Assembly (NCBI RefSeq): GCF_015529805.1
Contig: NZ_CP064654.1
Location: 2,728,001 to 2,792,000 of the forward strand
DNA length: 64,000 bases
DNA from: Qipengyuania soli
GTDB taxonomy: Bacteria; Pseudomonadota; Alphaproteobacteria; Sphingomonadales; Sphingomonadaceae
Direction: 5' to 3'
Position numbers and translations under genes: made by a program. Below are positions 9,962-20,401 of this stretch, piece after piece. Within the stretch, counting starts at the first letter, position 1. Each line of letters opens with the position of its first letter. Under the pieces are notes generated by a model. It had not been told where the DNA came from, ran no database searches, and saw nothing but the letters and a program-made list of their open reading frames with translations.

Positions 9962-11146
9962 TCAGGCCTGCTCGGCAAATTCGCGCAGCATGTGCTTTGC
10001 GATCTGGAGCTGGAGGATCTGCGTCGTGCCTTCGTAGATGCGATAGATGCGCGCATCGCGGAAGAAGCGCTCCGCATCGTATTCGGCGAGGTAGCCCGCA
10101 CCGCCGTAGATCTGCACCACCCGGTCGACCACGCGGCCGCACATTTCGGAGGCGAAGACCTTGAAGGCAGCGGCCTTCCTGAGGATGTTCTCGCCCCGGT
10201 CGGCGCGCGCGGTGACATCGGCCATCATCGCCTCTGCGGCGTAGATCTCGGTCTCGCTCTCGGCGAGCATCTGCTGGATCAGCTGGAAGTTCGCAATTGG
10301 CTCACCGAAGGCCTTGCGCTCGGTGGCGTAACGCAGCGCGCTGTCGAGCGCGCGGCGGGCATAGCCGGTCGAGGCCGCACCGACCGAGATGCGGCCATTG
10401 TCGAGGCTCATCATGGCGAAACGGAAACCCTTGCCGGTTTCTCCGCCAAGCAATGCCTCGCCCGGCACGTGCACGTCCTCCAGGATGATGTCGGCGATAT
10501 GGCTGCCCGACTGGCCCATCTTGTGGTCCGGGCTGCCGACAGTGATACCGGGCGTGTCCATCGGCACGATGAAGGCGGAGACATGCGCGTTCTTGGGCAG
10601 CGCTTCCTTCTCGGTACGGGCCATGATCAGGCCGACCTCGGCATGGGGGGCATTGGTGATGTAGCGCTTGGTCCCGTTGAGGATCCAGCCATTGCCGTCG
10701 GGGTCGGGGCGCGCAGTTGTCGCCATCGCGGCGCTATCGCTGCCTGAACCCGGTTCAGTCAGGCCGAAGCAGGTGATCGACCCCGCTGCGACTTTCGGCC
10801 ACCATTCGGCCTTCTGCGCCTCGGTGCCGCCGTTCTTGATCGCGGAATTGAACATGCCGACGTTGATGGAGAAGATCGAGCGGAAGGCCGGTGCGGCATA
10901 GGCCATGGTCTTCACGACCTTGGCGTATTGCGAGGTGTTGAGGCCCGCGCCGCCGTATTCTTCGGGCACGGTCAGGCCGAACAGGCCCATGTCCTTCATC
11001 TCGGTGACAATCTCGTCCGGGATGCGATCGTCGGCGATGACCTGCTTCTCGGCCGGGATCAGCCGTTCCCGGACGTAGCGTTCGAGCTGTTCGAGGAACT
11101 GGTCGAAAATTTCCGGGTCCATGCCCGGGTTGGGCGCGCTGCTCAT
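9962..11146 (-). CDS. Acyl-CoA dehydrogenase
   Basis: This 394-residue FAD-dependent enzyme introduces the alpha-beta double bond in an acyl-CoA. The three ACAD domains are recognisable. The middle FAD segment has ITCFGLTEPGSGSD and the C-terminal helical domain has IYGGAGYLAEYDAERFFRDARIYRIYEGTTQI, with the Glu of YEGT in the usual catalytic-base position. It overlaps the upstream lipoprotein gene by ATGA and is followed after one base by the CoA-transferase GTG. Chain-length preference cannot be judged. Confidence 0.96.
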   Translation of the reverse strand: MSSAPNPGMDPEIFDQFLEQLERYVRERLIPAEKQVIADDRIPDEIVTEMKDMGLFGLTVPEEYGGAGLNTSQYAKVVKTMAYAAPAFRSIFSINVGMFNSAIKNGGTEAQKAEWWPKVAAGSITCFGLTEPGSGSDSAAMATTARPDPDGNGWILNGTKRYITNAPHAEVGLIMARTEKEALPKNAHVSAFIVPMDTPGITVGSPDHKMGQSGSHIADIILEDVHVPGEALLGGETGKGFRFAMMSLDNGRISVGAASTGYARRALDSALRYATERKAFGEPIANFQLIQQMLAESETEIYAAEAMMADVTARADRGENILRKAAAFKVFASEMCGRVVDRVVQIYGGAGYLAEYDAERFFRDARIYRIYEGTTQILQLQIAKHMLREFAEQA

Positions 11147-11349
11147 TGCTGGTCCTCTCCCTCGACCGCTTGGGTTTTGCTCGTATCCTGTTCGACCGCA
11201 TCCGCCGGCAGGCGCTGTTCCTCGAGCATCTCGGCCGCCTCGTCGAGGGCCTTCGCCTCGGAGGGCGAAACGGCGTCGACCGGCTCCTCTTCACTGGAGC
11301 AGGCGGCGAGCGCGGCAAGCGCGGCGAGGGGGATTGCGAGTCGCTTCAT
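11143..11349 (-). CDS. Small acidic lipoprotein heading the acyl-CoA operon
   Basis: A 68-residue product with a clean signal sequence and lipobox (LAALAACSS), giving lipidated Cys17. The mature part is short and acidic, rich in Glu, Ala and Asp, with no recognised domain. Its stop overlaps the acyl-CoA dehydrogenase ATG in ATGA, so it is translationally coupled to catabolic enzymes, an odd partner for a lipoprotein. It may be real but functionally unrelated. It resembles the acidic lipoproteins at 4.6 and 11.6 kb only in composition. Confidence 0.7.
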   Translation of the reverse strand: MKRLAIPLAALAALAACSSEEEPVDAVSPSEAKALDEAAEMLEEQRLPADAVEQDTSKTQAVEGEDQQ

Positions 11350-11410
11350 GCGGGCAAGCTATCGCTGGTAGGCCGCAACGGGAAGGACGCTACGGAACGC
11401 AAGGGGGAAT

Positions 11411-11437
11411 GGGGCCGGCGCGTCATGCGCCGGCCCC
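11411..11437. terminator. Perfect GC-rich stem-loop between two lipoprotein genes
   Basis: An 11-bp perfect inverted repeat (GGGGCCGGCGC and GCGCCGGCCCC) with loop GTCAT lies just after the stop of the 95-residue lipoprotein gene on the minus strand. No T-tract follows on that strand (ATTCCCCCTT), so it is a terminator or mRNA 3'-end stabiliser without a canonical U-run. Confidence 0.55.
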
Positions 11438-11444
11438 GGAATGC

Positions 11445-11732
11445 TTAGTTTTCGGTGTCTTCGGCCATGGCGTCCATCGCCTCGGCAGCGGTGTCGGCGG
11501 CCTTGTCGCCGGCTTCCTGGATGGCGGCTTCTTCGGTGGTCGCTGCATCGTCGGCTTCTTCCGTGGCGGTGGCGGCCTCGTCGGCCACCGGGGTCGCATC
11601 GACGCCGGTCAGGGCTTCGTCGGCCGGGATCTCGACAGTGTCGGCTTCGGCTGCGGTCGAGGCGTCCTCGGTGCTGCCGCAGGCGGCGAGCGCAACGGTT
11701 GCGGCGATGGCGAGGGCGATACGGAACTTCAT
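11445..11732 (-). CDS. Acidic Ala/Glu/Asp-rich lipoprotein
   Basis: A 95-residue predicted lipoprotein with signal MKFRIALAIAATVALAAC and lipidation at Cys18. The remainder is low-complexity Ala, Glu, Asp and Thr with no Lys/Arg clusters or aromatics except near the signal, so it is probably disordered and acidic. It begins MKF with an LAAC-type lipobox, similar in style to the 86-residue lipoprotein at 4.5 kb, and may be a distant paralogue. A perfect stem-loop follows the stop. The gene is divergent from recQ. Function unknown. Confidence 0.78.
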   Translation of the reverse strand: MKFRIALAIAATVALAACGSTEDASTAAEADTVEIPADEALTGVDATPVADEAATATEEADDAATTEEAAIQEAGDKAADTAAEAMDAMAEDTEN

Positions 11733-11869
11733 TGCGAACTCTCCTGTGATGTGCGCGACAGCATGCCGCGACGTGCTGGCGTTCTAAAGCGCGAGTGACG
11801 GGCAAGGGGCAAGGGGAAAATGCGCCGCAGCTGGTTGCCAGCAGGCCCTGCGCCCGCGATCAGGGGCCA

Positions 11870-13657
<1,788 letters not shown>

Positions 13658-13670
13658 CTCCGCCGTTAGG

Positions 13671-13700
13671 CGATATAAATATGATATCATAATTATATCG
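13671..13700. promoter_or_regulatory. 30-bp AT-rich palindrome, putative operator of the SPFH operon
   Basis: A near-perfect palindrome spans these bases: arms CGATATAAATATGAT and ATCATAATTATATCG differ at only one symmetric pair, with the perfect core ATGATATCAT in the middle. It is strikingly AT-rich in a GC-rich region. It sits immediately upstream of the strong ribosome site (AAGGAGTG at 13701) of the SPFH gene, where a repressor would block transcription. The binding protein is unknown; the RHH protein of the same operon is a candidate. Confidence 0.75.
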
Positions 13701-13715
13701 AAGGAGTGATTCGTC

Positions 13716-14627
13716 ATGTCGGTTGAACTCAAGGGGATGAAGACCAGCACAGAGCAGGCGGGAGCCAGCTTCAGCGGTTATCCGATCCTGATCGCCATCC
13801 TGCTCCTGCTGGTTCTGAGTGCATGGAACGTCATCGGCGGCCTGCCCCCGGGTGATGCGGCCAAGGCGGCAAAGCTGACATTCGTCGGCCTCCTTGTCCT
13901 GCCCATTCTCGTCCTTGCTTTCTTGTCGGCCGGCTTCTTCATGATCCAGCCGAACCAGGCCGCAGTGCTGACACTGTTTGGCGAATACCGCGGAACGGAA
14001 CGGCGCGAGGGGCTGCGCTGGGTGTGGCCGTGGATGGGCAAGAACAAGGTCTCGGTCCGCGCGCACAACATCCATTCCGAACGCGTGAAAATCAACGACA
14101 AGCGCGGCAACCCGATCGAGATCGCCTGCAACGTCGTGTGGCGTGTCGCCGACAGCGCGCAGGCGAGCTTCGACGTCGATGACTACAAGAAGTTCGTCGA
14201 AATCCAGATCGAAGCGGGTCTGCGCACCGTGGGTTCGCGCCACCCCTATGACGACTTCGAGAACGAGGAAGTCACGCTGCGCGGCAGCGGCGAAGTGGTG
14301 AATCACGAGCTGCTGGTCGAACTCAACGACCGGCTGAAGGTCGCCGGCATCATCGTAGACGAGGCGGGCCTGACCCACCTCGCCTATGCTCCGGAAATTG
14401 CCGGTGCGATGCTCCGCCGCCAGCAGGCCGATGCGGTCATTGCCGCGCGGCAGAAGGTAGTTATCGGGGCCGTCGGCATGGTCGAGGACGCGCTTGCCAA
14501 GCTGGCCGCGGACGGCATTGTCGAGCTCGACGACGAGCGCAAGGCCGCGATGGTCTCGAACCTCATGGTCGTGCTCTGCGGCGACCGCGAGGCGAGCCCC
14601 GTGGTCAACGCCGGTTCGCTCTACTGA
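13716..14627 (+). CDS. SPFH (band 7) domain membrane protein
   Basis: A 303-residue protein of the stomatin/prohibitin/flotillin/HflK-C superfamily. Two hydrophobic segments occupy residues about 23-42 and 52-75. They are followed by the band 7 domain ([33 protein letters not shown]...) and a C-terminal Ala/Arg-rich helical part ([21 protein letters not shown]). SPFH proteins oligomerise at membranes and scaffold proteases or lipid domains. AAGGAGTG lies seven bases before the ATG. It is first in an operon with an RHH protein and a two-TM protein, preceded by a palindromic operator. No adjacent NfeD or HflC-like partner is seen. Confidence 0.9.
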   Translation: MSVELKGMKTSTEQAGASFSGYPILIAILLLLVLSAWNVIGGLPPGDAAKAAKLTFVGLLVLPILVLAFLSAGFFMIQPNQAAVLTLFGEYRGTERREGLRWVWPWMGKNKVSVRAHNIHSERVKINDKRGNPIEIACNVVWRVADSAQASFDVDDYKKFVEIQIEAGLRTVGSRHPYDDFENEEVTLRGSGEVVNHELLVELNDRLKVAGIIVDEAGLTHLAYAPEIAGAMLRRQQADAVIAARQKVVIGAVGMVEDALAKLAADGIVELDDERKAAMVSNLMVVLCGDREASPVVNAGSLY

Positions 14628-14651
14628 GGCAAAGAATACGGGTTCGCGACC

Positions 14652-14843
14652 ATGCAGAAAAAGGCCTTCGCTCTCCGTCTCGATCCGGCAGTCCATGCCG
14701 CGATCGAACGGTTGGCGGCGGCCGAATTGCGCAGTGCCAATGCGCAGATCGAGATGCTCCTGCGCGAGGCGCTGTCGAAGCGCGGAATCGAGGTGCAGGC
14801 AAGCATGCCGCCAAAGCGCGGGCGACCGGCGAAGGAGGATTGA
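14652..14843 (+). CDS. Ribbon-helix-helix (Arc/HicB-antitoxin-like) DNA-binding protein
   Basis: A 63-residue protein with the ribbon-helix-helix pattern: a short strand (KAFALRLD), helix 1 (PAVHAAIERLAAAEL) and helix 2 (SANAQIEMLLREALSKRG), then a basic tail (PPKRGRPAKED) that looks like an AT-hook-type GRP segment. RHH proteins dimerise and bind palindromic operators through the strand. It lies between the SPFH and two-TM genes with short gaps. No toxin gene is adjacent, so an antitoxin role is not supported; regulation of its own operon is more likely. Confidence 0.8.
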   Translation: MQKKAFALRLDPAVHAAIERLAAAELRSANAQIEMLLREALSKRGIEVQASMPPKRGRPAKED

Positions 14844-14844
14844 G

Positions 14845-15114
14845 ATGACCGACAAGCAAGACGACGGCGCGTGGTTTTCGGCCAAGACCTATGGCTATGG
14901 TGCGGGTCTTCCGGTGGCATGGCAGGGCTGGGCGGTGCTGGGCGGCTATCTCGCGACAATGCTCTTCGCCGGCCTCCTGATCGAATCGTACCAGGAAGAA
15001 GGTGCGGTTTTCGCCATTCCGATGATGCTGTTCGCCACGCTGGGCCTGATCCTCATTGCCGGGGCAAAGACCCGTGGGGGAATCCGCTGGCGCTGGGGCG
15101 GAAAGGACGACTGA
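14845..15114 (+). CDS. Small two-helix membrane protein of the SPFH operon
   Basis: This 89-residue protein starts at an ATG one base after the RHH stop, with GAAGGAGG upstream inside the RHH gene. Two hydrophobic segments are visible (about residues 28-48 and 56-74), with a short acidic loop ESYQEEG and a basic C terminus (KTRGGIRWRWGGKDD). No domain is recognised. Its tight coupling suggests it works with the SPFH protein in the membrane, but this is inference. Confidence 0.78.
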   Translation: MTDKQDDGAWFSAKTYGYGAGLPVAWQGWAVLGGYLATMLFAGLLIESYQEEGAVFAIPMMLFATLGLILIAGAKTRGGIRWRWGGKDD

Positions 15115-15175
15115 CCGCGTTCGCCCCGGTGTGCCGGTTATCGCGGAATTAACCATTACACCCTAGGATTGAGGC

Positions 15176-16162
15176 ATGGTTTCACCGCCCCCCTTTCCTC
15201 CGTCGCGCATGCCGACATGGGTGCTCGGTGTCGTTGTCGGCTTCGCCCTCGCCGCGATCCCCATGGCTGCCGTTCTGGCGCAGGATGTCCGGCCCGCTCC
15301 CTTCACCGTGGTCGAAACGGGCCGCGGCTATCCCACTCTCCAGCAGGCCGTCGATGCGATCGGCGACCGGCAGGCGACGATCGAAATCGCCGAGGGCAAC
15401 TGGCGCCAATGCGCCGTGCAGAGCGCGGGTACCATCACCTACCGCGCGGCGACCCCCGGCAAGTCGCTGCTCGGGGGCACAGCGTGCGAGGGCAAGGCCT
15501 TGCTTGTCCTGCGCGGTCGGGCCGCTCGGGTTGAGGGACTCATCCTCGCCGACGTCAACGTGCCCGACGGCAATGGCGCGGGCATCCGGCTGGAGCAGGG
15601 AACGCTGAACGTCTCGCAGGCATGGTTCCGCGACAGCCAGCAGGGAATCCTCACCGGCAACGATACCGCGAGCGAGATGATGATCGACAAGTCGACCTTC
15701 ACCCGCCTCGGCACATGCGAGAACGCGGCCGGATGCGCGCATTCGATATATGCCGGGGACTATGGCCGGGTGGTCGTGACCCGCAGCCGCTTCGAACAGG
15801 GCCGCGGCGGGCACTACGTCAAGTCGCGCGCGGCGCGAACCGTGGTCGAGAACAGCAGCTTCGACGATTCGCACGGCCACGGCACCAATTACATGATCGA
15901 CCTGCCCAATGGCGGCAGCGGCGCGATCCGGGGCAACTGGTTCGTGCAGGGCGCGGACAAGGAAAATTGGGGCACCTTCATCGCCATCGGTGCGGAGAAT
16001 GCGCAGTACAGTTCCGACGGGTTGGTGATCGAGGGGAACGATGCACGCCTCGTCCCCGGCCTTTCGCGCAAGCCCGCCTTCATCGGCGACTGGACCGGCG
16101 ACAAACTCGCCATCGGTCGCAACACGCTGGGACCCGGCCTCAAGCCTTTCGAGGCGCGCTAG
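15176..16162 (+). CDS. Secreted right-handed parallel beta-helix protein
   Basis: A 328-residue protein with an N-terminal hydrophobic signal (residues about 14-35, ending LAQD). The repetitive body of short beta segments (VVETGRGYPTLQQAVDAI..., GIRLEQGTLNVSQAWFRDSQQGILTGN, VVVTRSRFEQGRGGHYVKS) is typical of pectin-lyase-like right-handed beta-helices. No polysaccharide lyase catalytic cluster can be assigned with confidence. A conserved-looking HGHGTNYMIDLPNGG segment and four cysteines are notable. Probably periplasmic or exported, with possible glycan binding. Its stop shares CTAG with the convergent acetyltransferase gene. Confidence 0.82.
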   Translation: MVSPPPFPPSRMPTWVLGVVVGFALAAIPMAAVLAQDVRPAPFTVVETGRGYPTLQQAVDAIGDRQATIEIAEGNWRQCAVQSAGTITYRAATPGKSLLGGTACEGKALLVLRGRAARVEGLILADVNVPDGNGAGIRLEQGTLNVSQAWFRDSQQGILTGNDTASEMMIDKSTFTRLGTCENAAGCAHSIYAGDYGRVVVTRSRFEQGRGGHYVKSRAARTVVENSSFDDSHGHGTNYMIDLPNGGSGAIRGNWFVQGADKENWGTFIAIGAENAQYSSDGLVIEGNDARLVPGLSRKPAFIGDWTGDKLAIGRNTLGPGLKPFEAR

Positions 16163-16659
16163 CCGAAAGCCGGGGCGTAGGTGACAACGCCTGCGGGCGG
16201 CGGTCCGTTTAGAACAAGGCGCTGGAAATATTCGGGCGGGGGTCCGGGATAGGCAAGCAGCGGATCGTGTCCGAAGCCGAAGCGGCCGTAGTATTCCGGG
16301 CTTCCGAGAAGGACGATACCTCTTGCGCCAATGTCCGAGAGGTCGGCAATGCCTCGCCGAATGAGCAATGATCCGATGCCCTGTCCATGCAGTTCGGGGC
16401 ACACGCTCACCGGGCCGAGCCCGAACCAGTCCTCGCTCCCATCGGAGATCGACACGGGTGAGAAAGCGATATGGCCGAGAATTTTCCCGGCATCTTCCGC
16501 AACCAGCGAAAGCGTCAGATCGCCGTCCGCTCGCAACCGGTCGACTAGGTCCTGCTCGTCACCGTCGCTGAAGGGCATGTCGCGGAAGGCGGCTTCGGTC
16601 AGGGCGTGGATGGTAGCCTCATCGCCCGGCTGCTCGGGGCGGATGATGATGGCGCTCAC
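16159..16659 (-). CDS. GNAT family N-acetyltransferase (YhbS-like)
   Basis: A 166-residue acetyl-CoA-dependent acyltransferase. The core acetyl-CoA site appears as LGPVSVCPELHGQGIGSLLIRRGI, containing the Q/RxxGxG loop, followed by GIVLLGSPEYYGRFGFGHDP, which is characteristic of the YhbS branch. The start is GTG and overlaps the ribA stop (GTGA). The acceptor substrate is unknown. It is the last gene of the xth-ribA-GNAT unit. Confidence 0.9.
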   Translation of the reverse strand: MSAIIIRPEQPGDEATIHALTEAAFRDMPFSDGDEQDLVDRLRADGDLTLSLVAEDAGKILGHIAFSPVSISDGSEDWFGLGPVSVCPELHGQGIGSLLIRRGIADLSDIGARGIVLLGSPEYYGRFGFGHDPLLAYPGPPPEYFQRLVLNGPPPAGVVTYAPAFG

Positions 16660-17713
16660 GGGAGGATGTGGCCCGCGCGGTCACGCTTGGTCGCAAGGTA
16701 GCGGGCGTTGTGCGGATTGTCGGGGAGCGAGTGCGGCACGCGTTCGGCGACCTTGACCCCCTCAGCCTCGAGCGCGGCGACCTTGGCCGGATTGTTCGTC
16801 ATCAGCCGGATTTCACCGACGCCGAGAAGGTCGAGCATGCGCGCGGCGGTCGGGAAGTCGCGCGCCTCGTCGGGCAGGCCCAGCCGCGTGTTCGCATCGA
16901 CCGTGTCGAAGCCCTGGTCCTGCAGGCGATAGGCGCGCAGCTTGTTGACGAGGCCAATGCCGCGCCCTTCTTGGCGCATGTAGAGCAATACACCCCAACC
17001 ACCCTTGTCGGCCTCGTCCGCGATGGCATGGAGCGCCGCGTCGAGTTGCGGTCCGCAATCGCATTTGAGGCTACCGAGAATATCGCCGGTCAGGCATTCG
17101 GAATGGAGACGGACCAGCGGCGCGACATCGCTGCGCTGCTGCCCGATGACCAGCGCGACATGTTCGCGCGTGTCGTCGGGGCTGCGGAAGGCGACGATGC
17201 GTGCACCCTCGGCTGCAGCCACGGGAAGTTTGGCGCGGGTAGCGATCTGGAGGCGCGAGGCATCGGCGTAGGCAGCGACGTCGGATGCCTCGAGGCTCAC
17301 CGGCTCGCCCGCACCCTGCGGATCGACGAGGAAAGCGGGCAGCACGCCAGCCATGCGCGCGAGTTCGAGCGCGGCCTTCGCCTGCTCCTCCCACTCGCAA
17401 TGCAGCGCCTTGAACGGACCTTTCAGCGGCGCATTGAGGTCCAGCGCGGGATCGGCCACCGCAAGGGCGTGCGGCAGGTCGAAGGGATCGGCAGCGCGCA
17501 TCAGCACCGGCTGGCGTGGCACCGCGGCCTCGATCTGGTTGGCGAGCTTCAATGTCGCGGCGCGGCTCGCCGACAACAACATGGCCTCACCGGTGATGTC
17601 TCCGAATGCCGTTTCCACCGGCTGGAGCAGGGGCGCGCCGGCGATTGCCAGCGGCCAGCCGTGGCGCAGCGCGTCGACCGCCTGCGCCGCCCGGCGAGAG
17701 GGCGAACTCTCGC

Positions 17714-17717
<4 letters not shown>
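16656..17717 (-). CDS. ribA: GTP cyclohydrolase II, probable CUG start
   Basis: The C-terminal half is a complete GTP cyclohydrolase II, opening the imidazole ring of GTP in riboflavin synthesis. Zinc ligands Cys208, Cys219 and Cys221 are in HSECLTGDILGSLKCDCG, and the catalytic region includes RQEGRGIGL and LMTNNPAKV. About 160 N-terminal residues form an extra domain of unknown role. No ATG, GTG or TTG lies between the xth stop and residue 34. CTG at 17717 forms a CTGA overlap with the xth stop and has GGAG eight bases upstream. The first ATG (17582) would remove 45 apparently coding residues. Start confidence is moderate. Confidence 0.88.
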
Positions 17718-18505
<788 letters not shown>

Positions 18506-18560
18506 GCAGGGGCTTTAGGTGCGTTGATCGGAGGCAGCAAGCTGCCTCCTCGCACGGTAC

Positions 18561-18630
18561 CAGCCCACTCCCCCGCCCGGCCACCCACGGCACGGTATTC
18601 TATGGGTGGCCGGGCGGGGGAGTGGGTTGG
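18561..18630. repeat. Large perfect inverted repeat between divergent genes
   Basis: Arms at 18564-18587 and 18603-18626 are perfectly complementary over 24 bp (left arm begins CCCACTCCCCCGCCCGGCC), with a 15-base spacer. Pairing extends about three more base pairs with one wobble. It lies between xth (minus) and the alkaline phosphatase gene (plus), so it is not placed as a normal terminator and has no T-run. It could be a REP/MITE-like element or a very stable leader hairpin. Confidence 0.85.
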
Positions 18631-18740
18631 TGAGGCAAGTTATCGATGAATGTCGATGGCGCACCCAGCAAACCGGTCACGCTTCCGTCTTACGACCGGC
18701 TGATATAGGGCGGGTCACGGATTGCCCCGGGAGAGCATTG

Positions 18741-20180
18741 ATGAGCATTCGCACGATTTTCCTCGCCACCACCACCGTCGCCGCGCTGGCGTTGGGTGGC
18801 TGCACCGCCACCGTGGCGCGCGAGGCACCGCAGGCGGCGATGACCGCACCGGCGCCCAAGAAGGCCAAGAACGTCATTCTCTTCATCGGCGACGGCATGG
18901 GTATTTCCACGGTCACCGCTGCGCGCATCTATGCGGGACAGAAACTAGGCCACACGGGCGAAGAATACGTCCTGCCCTTTGAAACCTTCGATCACGTCGC
19001 GCTGGTAAAGACCTACAACAGCAACGCGCAGGTGCCCGATAGCGCCGGCACGGCTTCTGCGATGAACACGGGCGTAAAGACCAACATCGGCATGCTAGGC
19101 TACGGCCCCGAAACGAAGAATGGCGATTGCCGCTCGGGCGCGGGTCATGAACTCCCGCTGGTGAGCGAAGAGGCGAGGAAGCACGGTCTGGCGCTTGGCA
19201 TCGTTTCCACGGCGCGCATTACCCATGCGACCCCCGCTGCCGTCTATGCCCGCAGCGTCAACCGCGACTGGGAAGCCGATGCTGCCATCCCCGAGGCACA
19301 GCGTGGCCTTGGCTGTCGCGACATCGCCGAACAGCTCATGGCGACACCCTTCGACGTGGCGCTGGGCGGGGGGCGTGCGGCATTCTATGGCAAGGCTGGT
19401 GGCGGTCAGCGCCTCGATCCGGCGGCAAACCTGCCCGCGGCATGGGTCAAGGCCACGGGCGGCACCTATGTGGAGAGCACTGCCGCGCTTGCCGCCGCGC
19501 CCAAGGGCAAGCCGGTCTTCGGCCTCTTCTCGCCCAGCCACATGACGTACACAGTCGATCGGACCGCGACGACCAGCGAGCCGACGCTGACCGAGATGAC
19601 GCAGGCGGCGGTTTCGCGCCTCGGCACAGACCCGGACGGGTATTACCTCATGGTCGAAAGCGGCCGCATCGATCACGGCCACCATGCCGGCCAGGCCGGC
19701 TATGCGCTGGAGGAAGCGGTCGAATTCGCCCATGCGATCGAGTGGGCCATCGACAATACCGACCCTGAAGAGACGCTGATCCTGGTCACTGCGGATCACA
19801 GCCATGTCTTCACCATGTCGGGCTATCCCCGGCGCGGCAACGACATCCTCGGCATGGTCGTCCCGCCCGAGGGCGGGGGCGAGGACGGCGGTTCGGGCGA
19901 CGGCCCGACGCTGGCCTCGGACGGCAAGCCTTACACCACGCTAGGCTATGCCAATGGGCCCGGTGCCGTGCCGATGAATACCGAGGGTGGCCGCCCGATG
20001 CCCGAGACCGGCGTCCATGCGCACCAGCAATCGCTGGTTCCGACGGGCGCCGAGACGCATGGCGGCGAGGACGTCGCGCTTTATGCCAACGGGCCGGGTG
20101 CGGAACGGGTGAAGGGGGTCATGGAACAGAACCTGATCTACAACGTGATCCGCGCCGCCTTCGGCTGGATGTCGATGTAG
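18741..20180 (+). CDS. Alkaline phosphatase, predicted lipoprotein
   Basis: This 479-residue PhoA-type metallophosphatase releases phosphate from monoesters. The metal site includes Asp51 in FIGDGMG. The phosphorylated serine is Ser101 in VPDSAGTASAMNTG. Other metal motifs are ESGRIDHGHHAG, TADHSH and the C-terminal THGGEDVALYANGPGA. The signal ends in a lipobox (LALGGC), so the enzyme is predicted to be lipid-anchored at Cys21 rather than freely soluble. GGGAGAG precedes the ATG at 18741. No Pho box was identified. A bidirectional-looking terminator follows. Confidence 0.95.
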   Translation: MSIRTIFLATTTVAALALGGCTATVAREAPQAAMTAPAPKKAKNVILFIGDGMGISTVTAARIYAGQKLGHTGEEYVLPFETFDHVALVKTYNSNAQVPDSAGTASAMNTGVKTNIGMLGYGPETKNGDCRSGAGHELPLVSEEARKHGLALGIVSTARITHATPAAVYARSVNRDWEADAAIPEAQRGLGCRDIAEQLMATPFDVALGGGRAAFYGKAGGGQRLDPAANLPAAWVKATGGTYVESTAALAAAPKGKPVFGLFSPSHMTYTVDRTATTSEPTLTEMTQAAVSRLGTDPDGYYLMVESGRIDHGHHAGQAGYALEEAVEFAHAIEWAIDNTDPEETLILVTADHSHVFTMSGYPRRGNDILGMVVPPEGGGEDGGSGDGPTLASDGKPYTTLGYANGPGAVPMNTEGGRPMPETGVHAHQQSLVPTGAETHGGEDVALYANGPGAERVKGVMEQNLIYNVIRAAFGWMSM

Positions 20181-20189
20181 GCAGGATGC

Positions 20190-20226
20190 AAAAAACCCTC
20201 GTGCCGGGGGCATTGGCACGAGGGTT
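20190..20226. terminator. Terminator hairpin between the convergent phosphatase and lolA genes
   Basis: A perfect 12-bp stem (AACCCTCGTGCC with GGCACGAGGGTT) has a nine-base loop. On the minus strand it is followed by a TTTTTT run, making it a good intrinsic terminator for lolA transcripts. On the plus strand it directly follows the phosphatase stop, with only a weak T-tract. The remaining 175 bases up to lolA hold no gene that can be supported. Confidence 0.82.
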
Positions 20227-20401
20227 CCTTGTGAGCGTTCGTCACGCTTGGAACGAGGCGAACCAGGGCGAGGGGTTCAACAGGGGGGAAAACCCGCTCG
20301 CTTCGTCTCGTGAATTACAAACTAGGCCTCGCCCGCTTGCTCTTCAATGAACAAACGGCGGCGGGATGTCGCAAATTTACAACCGCCCGCCGTCCATCCG
20401 T

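Noticed and set aside
9961-10218. N-terminal extension of the CoA-transferase
   Set aside because: The added 86 residues are out-of-frame read-through of the acyl-CoA dehydrogenase (Ser/Arg-rich); GTG at 9960 gives the family N terminus.
14652-14843. RHH gene as half of a toxin-antitoxin pair
   Set aside because: The neighbours are an SPFH protein and a two-TM protein; neither resembles HicA, RelE, ParE or another known toxin.
20355-20393. GC-rich inverted repeat just downstream of lolA
   Set aside because: Only seven consecutive pairs before mismatches and a long AT-rich loop; the stronger 12-bp hairpin nearby explains termination.
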